64,000 nucleotides of DNA from positions 1-64,000 of the forward strand of contig NZ_MKQD01000018.1 in the NCBI RefSeq assembly GCF_001913705.1. The letters are read 5' to 3'. A program made the translations under genes and the position numbers. The DNA comes from Thalassotalea sp. PP2-459 (GTDB taxonomy: Bacteria > Pseudomonadota > Gammaproteobacteria > Enterobacterales > Alteromonadaceae). Positions 26,595-36,400 of this stretch are shown piece after piece (positions within the stretch are counted from its first letter, which is position 1; every line of letters begins with the position of its first letter). Under the pieces are notes generated by a model. It had not been told where the DNA came from and ran no database searches. It was given only the letters and a program-made list of their open reading frames with translations.

Positions 26595-28004
26595 ATGAAA
26601 ATACATCACCAGTTGATCTCTAGCATAATCGTAGCAAGTGCAATAACGAGCAGCCAAGTTAGTTTTGCAGCAGTCAATCAAGCGCAAGTAACGGTTGAAC
26701 AATCGGTAATGACACAAGCCGAGTTAGCGCAATTGCTTTCACCCATTGCACTTTATCCTGACGCGTTATTAACGCATATATTGATTGCTGCCACTTACCC
26801 AATAGAAGTGATTGATGCAGACAGGTTAGTTAAGCGTAATAAGCATGCTAGCAGTGAAACACTGCAAAAAATGGCGCAAGATAAAGATTGGGATCCGAGT
26901 GTTTCTGCTTTATTAGCTTTTCCACAGGTATTGGAAAAACTAAGTGAAGACTTAACGTGGATGCGAGAGCTAGGTGATGCTTTTCTTCAAGACGAAGAGC
27001 AAGTGCTAGCAAGTATTCAGTTACTAAGACAACAAGCTGATGAAGCCGGAAATCTTGCTAAAATGGACAATGTGCAGATCATTCGTGAGCAAAAGACCAT
27101 TGTGATCCAACCAGAACAACCAGAAGTTATTTATGTGCCTTATTACGATACTCGTAGCGTGTATGGTCGTTGGCACTGGTCACATCGTCCACCTATTTAT
27201 TGGCATCGCCCTGTTTATTATAGCTATCATAATGGACCTTTTTACTGGCGTTCTGGTATACATTTAGCGGCGGATTTCTTTTTTGTTGGCTTTCATTGGC
27301 ATAATCGTCATGTTATTCATCATTCGCCGAAGTATTACCGCAATTACCACAGTAAAAAGCGAGTAACAACTAGCCACCGTGTTAAACGTTGGCAGCACAA
27401 CCCACATCGCAGAAAAGGCGTAGCTTACCGTAACCATGAAGTTAAAAAACGCTATGCATCACATCGCTCTGTAAATAAGCCAGTAAAAAGAGCTCGTACA
27501 TATGATGCCCGTAGTAAAGCAGTTAAAAAGCATCACGTCGTCACTAAAAAACTACGTGAACATAGTAATAAACGTATCATTGATAAAGGCTTTAGAAAAC
27601 AGACACATGCTAAAAACAAACCGTTACGTAACTCGTTACATAGAAAAGCTACTGCTGGTAATGCTGCGAAAGAGCGTAATAGACAGCAAATAAAAGCTAT
27701 ACAACGTCATGATAAGCGCATAGAACAACGCAACACGGTGAAAAAATACCATCGTGTTGAGAAGAGAAAGTCTTATTTATCTTCGCCAAAAGCAACACGA
27801 GTAAAACAACCTACTCATAAGAAAATGGCTAATACTCAAGTGAGAAAGTCTCATCTAAATAAACCAATAAAAGTAAGTCAAAAGCGCATAGCCAAGGGAG
27901 GTCACTCAAGTAGCAATAAAACCTATACACGAGTGACTAGAAGCTCACATGGTAAACAATCGTCTGTTCCTTCCAGTCGAAAAATTAAGCCGCGTCGCGA
28001 TTAA
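26595..28004 (+). CDS. DUF3300 envelope protein with long basic tail
   Basis: This 469-residue exported protein has a signal peptide (about 1-25, ending VSFAA). The DUF3300 domain follows (about 38-230; LSPIALYPDALLTHILIAATYPIEVIDADR and later aromatic/His-rich WHRPVYY). The rest (about 240-469) is extremely rich in Lys, Arg and His with few acidic residues, so it is probably disordered and able to bind nucleic acid, LPS or peptidoglycan polyanions. The function of DUF3300 is unknown. The upstream TTCAG box ties it to the neighbouring two-component system. A terminator follows at 28051. Confidence 0.88.
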   Translation: MKIHHQLISSIIVASAITSSQVSFAAVNQAQVTVEQSVMTQAELAQLLSPIALYPDALLTHILIAATYPIEVIDADRLVKRNKHASSETLQKMAQDKDWDPSVSALLAFPQVLEKLSEDLTWMRELGDAFLQDEEQVLASIQLLRQQADEAGNLAKMDNVQIIREQKTIVIQPEQPEVIYVPYYDTRSVYGRWHWSHRPPIYWHRPVYYSYHNGPFYWRSGIHLAADFFFVGFHWHNRHVIHHSPKYYRNYHSKKRVTTSHRVKRWQHNPHRRKGVAYRNHEVKKRYASHRSVNKPVKRARTYDARSKAVKKHHVVTKKLREHSNKRIIDKGFRKQTHAKNKPLRNSLHRKATAGNAAKERNRQQIKAIQRHDKRIEQRNTVKKYHRVEKRKSYLSSPKATRVKQPTHKKMANTQVRKSHLNKPIKVSQKRIAKGGHSSSNKTYTRVTRSSHGKQSSVPSSRKIKPRRD

Positions 28005-28050
28005 TACATTCTTGCACGTGGCTAATAAAAAATAACCGTTGAGCTAAAGT

Positions 28051-28087
28051 AAATATCGCAAACATGGATGTTTTGCGATATTTTTAA
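28051..28087 (+). terminator. Intrinsic terminator of the DUF3300 gene
   Basis: A perfect 12-bp inverted repeat (AAATATCGCAAA, 28051-28062, with 28072-28083) and a 9-nt loop are followed by more T residues. Confidence 0.8.
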
Positions 28088-28201
28088 CCTTGTCATTCAG
28101 CATTTATTTTCCACCATTTACACGTAGTTACGCTAGTATTTATTCTAAGCCTGTATTTAGTAGAACACGGTTTACAACCATTTAATAAATTAATTAACGT
28201 T

Positions 28202-29065
28202 ATGGAAAAGTTAATGAAGATAAGCCTTTTAGTTATGTTGCTTCTGCTCTCTGTCAGTTCATGTACTTCGAATAATGAACACAGGTCGACAGATGAATCC
28301 TCGTCTTGTTCTTTACAAAGCTATCAGTTGATTGCTAACCAAGTGCACACAGGTGATGAATTAGATCATGGCCCTGATATTGGCAGTGACGAATGGAAAT
28401 CAGTGATTGAATTTAAGTTAGGTATTAGGGGGAATTCGTCAATACCAGCACGGTCTAGTGGTCGGTGGTGCGTTTATATTCTTAATATTATTAACACTGA
28501 AGCTGTTACTAATGTGGTTAACGATATTAACAATATGTCACCTTCTTTTGAGTGTATTGATAGTCAGCTTGGCAGTGTAGAAGATTTAATTTGTAGTCAT
28601 GAAGATTTAGCATTACTCGATAGAAGATTGTCGCAAGTTTACCAACAAGCAAAAAACTCATTGCCGGAAAGTCAAATTAATACGTTAAGAACAATGCAAC
28701 ATGGCTGGCGTAAAGGTAGAAATGATTGTTGGAAGGCAGAAGATCAACAACGTTGTGTGAAAAAACTATATGTTGATCGTATTGCAACATTACAAGCAAA
28801 GTACCAATTGGTTCCATCTACAGGACCTTTCAATTTTTATTGCGATAATGCAACATCAAGCAAAGTAGAAGTGGTATTTTATCAAACTAAACCTGCGACT
28901 CTGATTGCCAAATATAACGAGACAGTATCGTTAATGTTTCAACAGCCCAGTGCAAGTGGATCAAAATACAAGGGCCGCAACGGATCCTTTTGGGAACATC
29001 AGGGACAAGCGCGAGTCGTTTGGGGGTATAATGCAACGCCGATGGTATGCCACTTACTAAAATAA
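28202..29065 (+). CDS. LprI-MliC two-domain lysozyme-inhibitor lipoprotein
   Basis: This 287-residue lipoprotein has the lipobox SVSSC (lipidation at about Cys21). The middle region (about 117-200) is an LprI/DUF1311 domain: SFECIDSQLGSVEDLIC, DLALLDRRLSQVYQQAK and GWRKGRNDCW...RCVKKLYVDRIATL. The C-terminal region (about 208-287) is an MliC-type domain: FNFYCDN, the inhibitor signature PSASGSKYKG, and FW...VVWGYNATPMVC. Both domain types have been linked to inhibition of host lysozymes. Having both in one chain suggests wider or tighter inhibition. An alternative start at 28214 keeps the signal peptide. Confidence 0.85.
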   Translation: MEKLMKISLLVMLLLLSVSSCTSNNEHRSTDESSSCSLQSYQLIANQVHTGDELDHGPDIGSDEWKSVIEFKLGIRGNSSIPARSSGRWCVYILNIINTEAVTNVVNDINNMSPSFECIDSQLGSVEDLICSHEDLALLDRRLSQVYQQAKNSLPESQINTLRTMQHGWRKGRNDCWKAEDQQRCVKKLYVDRIATLQAKYQLVPSTGPFNFYCDNATSSKVEVVFYQTKPATLIAKYNETVSLMFQQPSASGSKYKGRNGSFWEHQGQARVVWGYNATPMVCHLLK

Positions 29066-29138
29066 ACGGCGTAGAATATGTTTTGCCTGTTAATGTCAAA
29101 GAGGGAAAGACATCTACTTCCCTCATTAAACTTAATCA

Positions 29139-30470
29139 TTAATAAATTTTACCGCGACTTTTCACTTTATTTACATCAACACGAGTGGGGGTGATTTTAC
29201 CATCTACCAAGCCTTGCGTAGCAATTGATAACCCTTCAATTACTTGATGCATTGAGGTTAAATCTAAACTCGCTAAATCATCTGTCACTTTATGATAATG
29301 CTGATCTTTATCTAGTTGTGTACTACTAAAACTATGTGCAGGAACACCTAAGCGTGCAAGAGTTGCATTGTCAGAACGATAAAATAAATTTTGCTTTGGG
29401 TAAGGGTCTTTGTGTATTTTGAAATCTTCATCTGTTAGCGCTTTATTCAACTCTCCGCCTAATGATGAGCGATCCATACCGGTCATCCAAACATTTCCAG
29501 CACCAAATTTAGAAGGTTTACCGATCATTTCAATGTTGATCATCGCTATAACGTCATCAGGGTTAAGTTGCTTAGAAAAGTATTGAGAGCCAAAACCTCC
29601 AATTTCTTCCGCAGTAAAGGCAGAAAATATTAATGTTCTTGCGTTATCACCTTTGTGAGTAAAATATTCAGCAAGGTTTATCACTGCTGTTGTGCCTGAT
29701 GCGTCATCATCCGCACCATTGTAGATCACATCACCTTCTCCGCTTTGTGATGCGCCTAAGTGATCGTAATGTGCTGAATACAGAACAATTTCATCTTTTT
29801 GTTGCTTCCCAGGTAACACACCTACAACATTGGTTAATGTTTGTTCGGTAATGCTGGTGTCTGCACTTATGCTTATAGCGTCGATTGCTGAATCTTCTGT
29901 CATGATCATCACTATTGCACCTTGGTGTTCAAGCGATAGCTTATTTAGCCCTCTTGCAAAATAACCGCTGTACCTCGCGAATAGTTTTTTATGAGCAGGG
30001 TTAATTAACACGAGGTGTTTACCACCTTGTTGATTGATACCGCTAATAACTTGACTCATATTATCGTTTTTGCCGACTGTATGAAGAGTAAAGTCATCAG
30101 TGTTTTGCCACTGAATTTTTTCAATAGTGCTGGCCAAACCAAGTTGGGCTGATTCAATAGTATTGCCATTTAAGGTAACAGCGATAGATTTTGGCTTTAT
30201 TGTTGTTACTGTAAAGGATTGTTTAAAGGTATTCTCACCTTGCATCGGTACTAAACCAATCTCACTGAAACGTTGGCTAATGTAATTAGCCGCTTGATCT
30301 ATTTCTTTGCTGAAATTACCTCTACCCTTTAATTCATCACTCGCTAAAAAAGTTATGTCTTTCGTTATTGTGTTAAATGACGTGTTGTCAGCCTGTGTGG
30401 CAAAGCTGACAGTTGAACTCAATGCAACGGAGGCAGCGAGAGCTAACGCACTTTTTGTTATTGTTATCAT
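29139..30470 (-). CDS. Exported M28-family aminopeptidase
   Basis: This 443-residue secreted zinc peptidase has a signal peptide (about 1-27). The M28 catalytic landmarks are SAHYDHLG (zinc His and catalytic Asp, about 235-242), NGADDDASGT (bridging Asp, about 255), TAEEIGGFGS (catalytic Glu and zinc Glu, about 290), a zinc Asp in IEMIG-like sequence and a late HSFSSTQLDKDQHYHKVTDD (zinc His). A PA-domain-like insert (about 120-225) precedes the metal site. It releases amino acids from peptide N-termini in the periplasm or outside. It stands alone on the minus strand, after YaeQ. Confidence 0.93.
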   Translation of the reverse strand: MITITKSALALAASVALSSTVSFATQADNTSFNTITKDITFLASDELKGRGNFSKEIDQAANYISQRFSEIGLVPMQGENTFKQSFTVTTIKPKSIAVTLNGNTIESAQLGLASTIEKIQWQNTDDFTLHTVGKNDNMSQVISGINQQGGKHLVLINPAHKKLFARYSGYFARGLNKLSLEHQGAIVMIMTEDSAIDAISISADTSITEQTLTNVVGVLPGKQQKDEIVLYSAHYDHLGASQSGEGDVIYNGADDDASGTTAVINLAEYFTHKGDNARTLIFSAFTAEEIGGFGSQYFSKQLNPDDVIAMINIEMIGKPSKFGAGNVWMTGMDRSSLGGELNKALTDEDFKIHKDPYPKQNLFYRSDNATLARLGVPAHSFSSTQLDKDQHYHKVTDDLASLDLTSMHQVIEGLSIATQGLVDGKITPTRVDVNKVKSRGKIY

Positions 30471-30537
30471 GGGGAGCCCCTAAAGTAAAAAGGTTACTAT
30501 TGATTATTCGCTATTTTATTGCAAGTAACTCATGAAG

Positions 30538-31083
30538 CTAAGTGCGATTTGTTTGTAACGTTTGGTGTTCAATAAGCAGACTTTCATCGCCAATGGTAAG
30601 CCATAATTGGCCATCTTGAATACTTGCTTGGATTTCCGTTGTACGTTCAATTAATTCAGAAAACCTGGCTAAAGCATCGTAGTCAAACCGTGTTATTTGT
30701 AGGTTTTTAAACAGTGTCAGCTTTTTTTCTTGTTGTTGCCACCAAACATCGAACGGTGAATGGTAACCATAAATTATTACCGATTCAGCTTTATTGCTAG
30801 CACGCTTTATCCGCTTTTCATCGGGTTGGCCAAGTTCAACCCATAAGGTAATATCTTCGGTTAGCGTTTGTTGCCATAAAGCAGGTTCATCTTCATCACT
30901 CACTCCTTTGCCAAAAGTAAGTGCTGGGTCGGCATTTAAAATATAAGCAAGTATTCTTGCGCTCATACGAAGCATTGTTTCTGAAGGGTGCTGAGCAATA
31001 GTTAAGTTTAGGGTGTCGTAGTAATGACGATCCATGTCAGATAAGTGGATGGTTGTTTTGTAAATAATTGATTTAAGCGCCAT
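30538..31083 (-). CDS. yaeQ: YaeQ family protein
   Basis: This 181-residue cytosolic protein matches the YaeQ family along its length: MALKSIIYKTTIHLSDMDRHYYDTLNLTIAQHPSETMLRM at the start, then LWVELGQPDEKRIKRAS. YaeQ has a PD-(D/E)XK-nuclease-like fold. The E. coli protein was once proposed to substitute for RfaH, but its real role is not settled. The normal length for the family is about 180. It is 67 bp upstream of the M28 peptidase and divergent from the aminotransferase. Confidence 0.93.
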   Translation of the reverse strand: MALKSIIYKTTIHLSDMDRHYYDTLNLTIAQHPSETMLRMSARILAYILNADPALTFGKGVSDEDEPALWQQTLTEDITLWVELGQPDEKRIKRASNKAESVIIYGYHSPFDVWWQQQEKKLTLFKNLQITRFDYDALARFSELIERTTEIQASIQDGQLWLTIGDESLLIEHQTLQTNRT

Positions 31084-31239
31084 GGCGATTATCGGTAATA
31101 TGTTTTTGCTAATGATACGCCTAAGTGTTGTATAACCGAAACTATTTATTCGATGAATAGTTGAGATACAGTGAATTAATTTAGCGAATACGCTATATCA
31201 GTGATACATTTTCGCTATTGTTAACCGATGAGAACCGTG

Positions 31240-32367
31240 ATGACTTATTCTTCGTTTATTCCGCCACAGCGAATTTTAATGGGCCCAGGCCCCTCAGATG
31301 TTAGTCCACAAGTACTTTCAGCCCTTGCACGACCTACTATCGGGCATTTAGACCCTTTATTTGTTGGTATGATGGATGAAGTAAAAAGTTTATTGCAATA
31401 TGCCTTTCAAACCTCGAATGAAATGACCTTGGCTTTGTCAGCACCTGGCTCTGCCGGTATGGAAGCTTGCTTTGTTAATTTAATTACACCTGATGACACG
31501 GTAGTGGTTTGCCAAAACGGTGTATTCGGTTCCAGAATGTCAGAGAATGTGAAACGTATCGGGGCAAAGTTAGTGCTCATTGAAGGGGAATGGGGAAGAG
31601 CGGTTGATCCTGAATCACTTGATGCCACACTTTTACAACATCCGGAGGCAAAATTTGTCGCTTTTGTACATGCTGAAACATCAACAGGGGCACGTTCAGA
31701 CGCTAAAGTACTGAGCGAAATTGCTCAACAATATAATTGTTTAACCATTGTTGATGCCGTAACGTCGCTTGGTGGTTGTGAGCTAAAAGTTGATGAATGG
31801 GGAATCGATGCTATTTATTCCGGTAGCCAAAAATGCTTATCTTGTGTACCGGGCATTTCACCGATTAGTTTTAGCGAAAAGGCGGTTGAAGTGATTAAAC
31901 ATCGAAAAATACCGATACAAAGTTGGTTTCTTGACCAATCACTGGTGATGGGGTATTGGTCAGGAAAAGGCAAACGTGCCTATCACCATACAGCGCCGGT
32001 AAATTCATTGTACGCATTACATGAAGCATTGCTGTCGTTAAAAAGAGAAGGATTAGAAAATGCATGGAAGCGTCATCAAGAAATGCATGATTTATTAGCC
32101 AAGGGTTTGGCTGAATTAGGTTTAGATTTTGTTGTTCCTGAGAACGAACGATTGGCTCAACTTAATACGGTGTATATTCCTCAAGGGATAAATGATGAAG
32201 AAGTGCGACGTTATTTACTTAATGAATACAACTTGGAAATAGGCGCAGGGCTTGGAAATTTTGCTGGCAAAGCGTGGCGTATTGGTTTAATGGGCTATGG
32301 GGCACGAAAAGAAAATATTGCTTTGTGCTTAGCTGCGCTTAAAGAGGTCTTAGCGCTATTTAAATAA
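31240..32367 (+). CDS. Class V aminotransferase (serine-glyoxylate/alanine-glyoxylate type)
   Basis: This 375-residue PLP enzyme has LMGPGPSDVSPQVLSALARPTIGHLDP at the start, the cofactor-stacking block SAPGSAGMEACFVNL, VDAVTSLGG (PLP-binding Asp) and the Schiff-base lysine in YSGSQKCLSCVPG. These are typical of the alanine/serine-glyoxylate and purine catabolism aminotransferases. The substrate is not determinable here; alanine:glyoxylate is the most common activity in this subgroup. ATG 31240 is preferred to ATG 31228 because GATGAGAA lies just upstream. Confidence 0.9.
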   Translation: MTYSSFIPPQRILMGPGPSDVSPQVLSALARPTIGHLDPLFVGMMDEVKSLLQYAFQTSNEMTLALSAPGSAGMEACFVNLITPDDTVVVCQNGVFGSRMSENVKRIGAKLVLIEGEWGRAVDPESLDATLLQHPEAKFVAFVHAETSTGARSDAKVLSEIAQQYNCLTIVDAVTSLGGCELKVDEWGIDAIYSGSQKCLSCVPGISPISFSEKAVEVIKHRKIPIQSWFLDQSLVMGYWSGKGKRAYHHTAPVNSLYALHEALLSLKREGLENAWKRHQEMHDLLAKGLAELGLDFVVPENERLAQLNTVYIPQGINDEEVRRYLLNEYNLEIGAGLGNFAGKAWRIGLMGYGARKENIALCLAALKEVLALFK

Positions 32368-32391
32368 AATATTTGCCTTTATCGCGATTTG

Positions 32392-33078
32392 TTAGGCTGA
32401 AGTTGCTTGTGCTGCTTTACTTGCGTCATCCATAATATTAGCTACATATCGATAAGTTTGAAAAGCGCTGAGCTCAAGCACTTTATACTGTTTTTCTGAT
32501 AAAGGCATGTTATTAATTGTTTCTATAATATCTTGCTTGTGTTGCACATCTAAAATTGCATGGTGCATCAATGCATTAAATGCTTCTTTAGGTAATCTTG
32601 AGCGCTCTACCAGCTCGTTAACGTAGTCAACTGTCGGTGGGTGTGTTTCTGTGCAAGCCAAATATCCCATAATAGCAACAGGATCAACATGCTTTATTAG
32701 AAAGTATTGAGAACCGATAAATGTGGTTATATTGAGAGATGGAATTCGATCTTCCGCTTCTGCTTGGCTAACACCCATGACGGCCAAATCTTCTAAAAAC
32801 CACTCATCATGCCCAGTTTCTTCCGGAATATGTTTCTTCATATAACCAGCAAGTAATTGATAAACAGGGTCGTGCATTTTCTTTAAGGATTCATTTAATG
32901 CTTCTTGCATTAGATTAATGGAGGCATTAGAAATTCGATAACTTGAATATGCTTGTTCTATGCATGCATTGACTGAGTGAGAGTGAGTAGTATAGTTTTC
33001 ATTGGCGACACAAGCTCTGTTTTCCATGAAAGAAAGGCTTTTTTCAAGCCTTTCAAAATTTGAAAGATTTTTAGCCAT
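32392..33078 (-). CDS. Haem-oxygenase-like putative diiron oxidase/oxygenase
   Basis: This 228-residue, largely helical protein fits the iron-containing redox enzyme group of the haem-oxygenase-like diiron (HDO) fold. Likely metal ligands are Glu86/Glu87 and His90 in IPEETGHDEWFLEDLAVMGV, Glu144 or His146 in ACTETHPP, and His173, Asp177 and His180 in HHAILDVQHKQD. Known HDO enzymes do oxidative C-C cleavage, N-oxygenation or amino-acid fragmentation, often in natural-product pathways. Its ATG overlaps the stop codon of the 58-residue peptide gene upstream (TAATG), so it is probably translated with it. This makes the peptide the first candidate substrate. Confidence 0.75.
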   Translation of the reverse strand: MAKNLSNFERLEKSLSFMENRACVANENYTTHSHSVNACIEQAYSSYRISNASINLMQEALNESLKKMHDPVYQLLAGYMKKHIPEETGHDEWFLEDLAVMGVSQAEAEDRIPSLNITTFIGSQYFLIKHVDPVAIMGYLACTETHPPTVDYVNELVERSRLPKEAFNALMHHAILDVQHKQDIIETINNMPLSEKQYKVLELSAFQTYRYVANIMDDASKAAQATSA

Positions 33079-33254
33079 TAAATACCGATACCTACAGGCT
33101 TACCTTTTGTCCCCTTTACTTTTTTGTTGATTGATTTCAATTGTTCAACTTCTTCTTTTGAAAGACTCTCTATTGCCTTTATTTGCTCATCGTGTAACTG
33201 CTCTTTATTGATTACGCCTTCTGCATGTAAATGTTCTACGTTTGATTTGTCCAT
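33078..33254 (-). CDS. 58-residue candidate RiPP precursor peptide
   Basis: ATG 33254 has AGGAT about 9 bases upstream, and the stop codon TAA overlaps the ATG of the haem-oxygenase-like gene. The peptide runs MDKSNVEHLHAEGVINKEQL and continues with the leader-like acidic helix DEQIKAIESLSKEEVEQLKS (22-41). It ends with the basic, Gly-rich tail KKVKGTKGKPVGIGI (44-58). A charged helical leader followed by a short, compositionally different core is the usual layout of a ribosomal peptide precursor. It may also be a small regulatory partner of the enzyme. No cysteine is present. Confidence 0.7.
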   Translation of the reverse strand: MDKSNVEHLHAEGVINKEQLHDEQIKAIESLSKEEVEQLKSINKKVKGTKGKPVGIGI

Positions 33255-33431
33255 TTTTATGAATCCTATGAAATTTAAAGTTTGATCTGTTTTATATTTT
33301 AATCAATTGCAAATACTAGAATAAGGAAATTTTTTTAATATTGTCAAGAGAATAAAAATGAGCTTTTACTTTTTAGAGTATTACTTCACAATGTGGATAA
33401 TAAAAAATAACTTAAATTTTGAAATGTGCGA

Positions 33432-36400
33432 ATGATTAAACTTTGTTTATTAGCTGCTTATTGCTTCTTTCTTGTTTTTTGTAACTTATCTACAGCTAGA
33501 GAAGGCAGCATTAACCAATTAGATCTTAATTTTGAACGGTTTGGTACTGCTGATGGTATGTCGCAAACAACTGTAAATGACATATTGCAGGATTCAAGTG
33601 GTTTTTTATGGGTAGCTACAGATGGGAATTTAAACCGATATGATGGCTATATTTTTAAACATTATAATTTTAATAATCCAAGAATATCTGTTTTACATGA
33701 AACAATCAAAGGTGAAATTTGGGCTGGCTCAGATGGAGGTTTGTATCATTATATTAAGAAAATTGATGAGTTTAAAAAAGTAGGATTTTCATCGTCTAGA
33801 GAAGGGGAAATAATTAACAGTATTGCTTCAGATTCGAAAGGGAATCTTTGGGTAGGTACTGATAACGGCTTGTTTTTAATTAATAATACAAATGAAGTTG
33901 TACGAAAATACTTTACTAAACATGCAGTCACCAGTTTACTAGTTGATGGTGAGGGTAATATTTGGGGAGCCAAGCAGAATCGAAAGGCACTTAATTCAAA
34001 TTTATTTTTAATCGAGGGTAATGATACAGAATCTACTATTGCTTTTGAAACTATATTTAAAATTAACGATGTTAAGCAACACACTCAAAAGGGACTTTTT
34101 ATTGCAACGACTAAAGGAGTGTTCACTTTTGATAGTAAATCAAAAGTGTTTCAAAAAATTGAAAGGTTAGATGGCATAGAAAATGTAAATTCATTGTATT
34201 TTCGTAATGCTTCAGAGTTATGGATTGGAACAAGTAATGGCGGTTATAAATACCAATTTCAAAATAATGAAATTTTATATTTCTCTCATCAGCAATCTAA
34301 ATCTCGAAGTCTAAGCCATCCCGAAATTAGTTTGATTAAGAAGGGCAGTAACGATACCTTGTGGTTTGGTACAAGAGCCGGAGGTTTGAACAAGCTTGAT
34401 TTGACCTTAGGTCAGTTTAAGTTAGTTGATAAGGCCAAATATAATACACTTACGAGTAATGTTATTTTAGGGTTTGAGGAAACAGCAAAAAACTATTACT
34501 TTGCAACTTATGGGGGAGGTATTTACAGTCTTGATAAAGAATCTGAAGTATTAACACATTTGCCTATAAATAATAAACTAGGTACGTTATTAACTGTATC
34601 TCTATTATTCAGTGATGACCAAAAAACTCTTTACATTGCGACAGCGGATAATGGCTTATTTGTAGTTAATTTAGAAACAGAAAAAATTAAACATTTTAAA
34701 AACAAATCAACTGATTCAAAAACGATTAGCCATAATGTGTTGACTAAATTATTTATTGATAATAAAAAGTTGCTTGTGGGTACAATGGGTGGCGGTCTAA
34801 ACATACTTGATTTGACAGATGGAAACTTTGAAAACTTTCTATTTGATGAAAATATAAAATCAAGTATTTCAAATAACAATATTTGGGATATAAAAAAGAT
34901 TGATGAGGATACTTTTTGGGTTGCTACTGATTCTGGTGTTAGTGTTTTAAATTTAAGTACTTCTAAATTTCATCCTTTAGTTCTTTCTACAAGCGAAAAA
35001 CAGAACAGTTTTTTTGACGACTTAACTGTATGGGCAATTACAGAGCATCAGCAACAATACTGGTTTGCTACTTCGTTTGGCTTGATTACTTTTAATTCTG
35101 AACTTGATAAATTTATTGTTTATGATGAAAAAAATGGTTTAGCAAATAATAATGTTTACGCAGTGTTACCAGATAAGAATGGGAATTTGTGGATAAGCAC
35201 GAACAAAGGCCTATCGAAGTTTGATATGAAACGACAGGTTTTTAAAAACTATAATCAAAGTGATGGCGTCCAAGGCAGTGAGTTTAATTCTTTAAGTTAT
35301 TTCAAAGCTAAATCAGGGGAGTTATTCTTTGGTGGCGTGAATGGTTTTAATCGTTTTTTCCCCGCTGACATTAAAGATGATACATCGTTACCTAAAGTTG
35401 TGTTGACTGATTTTTTAGTACATAACAAACATGTTGAAATTCAGTCAAGTGAAAACAAAAATGAGAAAAAACGTAATGTGAATAGTGCTGGTTTCACGAT
35501 TCCATCCGATATTAATGAATTAGAACGCTTAAAGTTAACATACGATGAAAAGCTGGTTACCTTTGAATTTGCCGCGCTGCATTTTGCAGCCCCAATGAAT
35601 AATCAATACGCCTATAAACTTGAAGGTTTTGATGAGCAATGGATTTATACCGATGCCAAAAATAGAAGGGCAACATATACCAGTTTACCCTCAGGTGATT
35701 ATACATTACGTGTAAAGGCGAGCAATGGAGACGGGTACTGGAATGAAACAGGTAAATCACTCAATATAACTGTGCTACCACCAATGTGGCGGACCTGGTG
35801 GGCTTATACAATATATTTAATTTTGATCATCGGCATTATTGGATTGATCTTATATCGGCAAAATTATCAGCGATTAAAAGAGCACGCAATAAATGTGCAG
35901 TTAAAACGTGCGGACAGATTAAAGGATGAGTTTTTAGCGAATACATCTCATGAGTTACGTACCCCACTCAACGGGATTATTGGCTTAGCTGAATCATTAA
36001 TTGATGGTGTTTCTGGGCAGTTGCCCGAATCTGCTAATAAAAACCTTGCTATGGTTGTTGCCAGTGGTAAGCGTTTATCAAATCTTGTTAATGACATTCT
36101 CGACTTTTCAAAATTAAAAAATCATACCTTAAAATTGAATTTAACGGGGGTTGAGTTACATAGTTTAACTGACGTTGTAATGACGGTGTCTACTCCGCTG
36201 ATTGGAGATAAAAATATTACACTTATTAACCGTGTATCTAGTGAACTTCCTATTGTTAATGCTGACGAGAACCGATTAGAACAAATTTTATATAACTTGA
36301 TCGGTAATGCGATAAAATTTACCGAAAATGGTGAGGTAACTATTGATGCAGAACAAAGCGGTAATGTCGTTAAAATTTCGGTAACAGACACTGGTATTGG

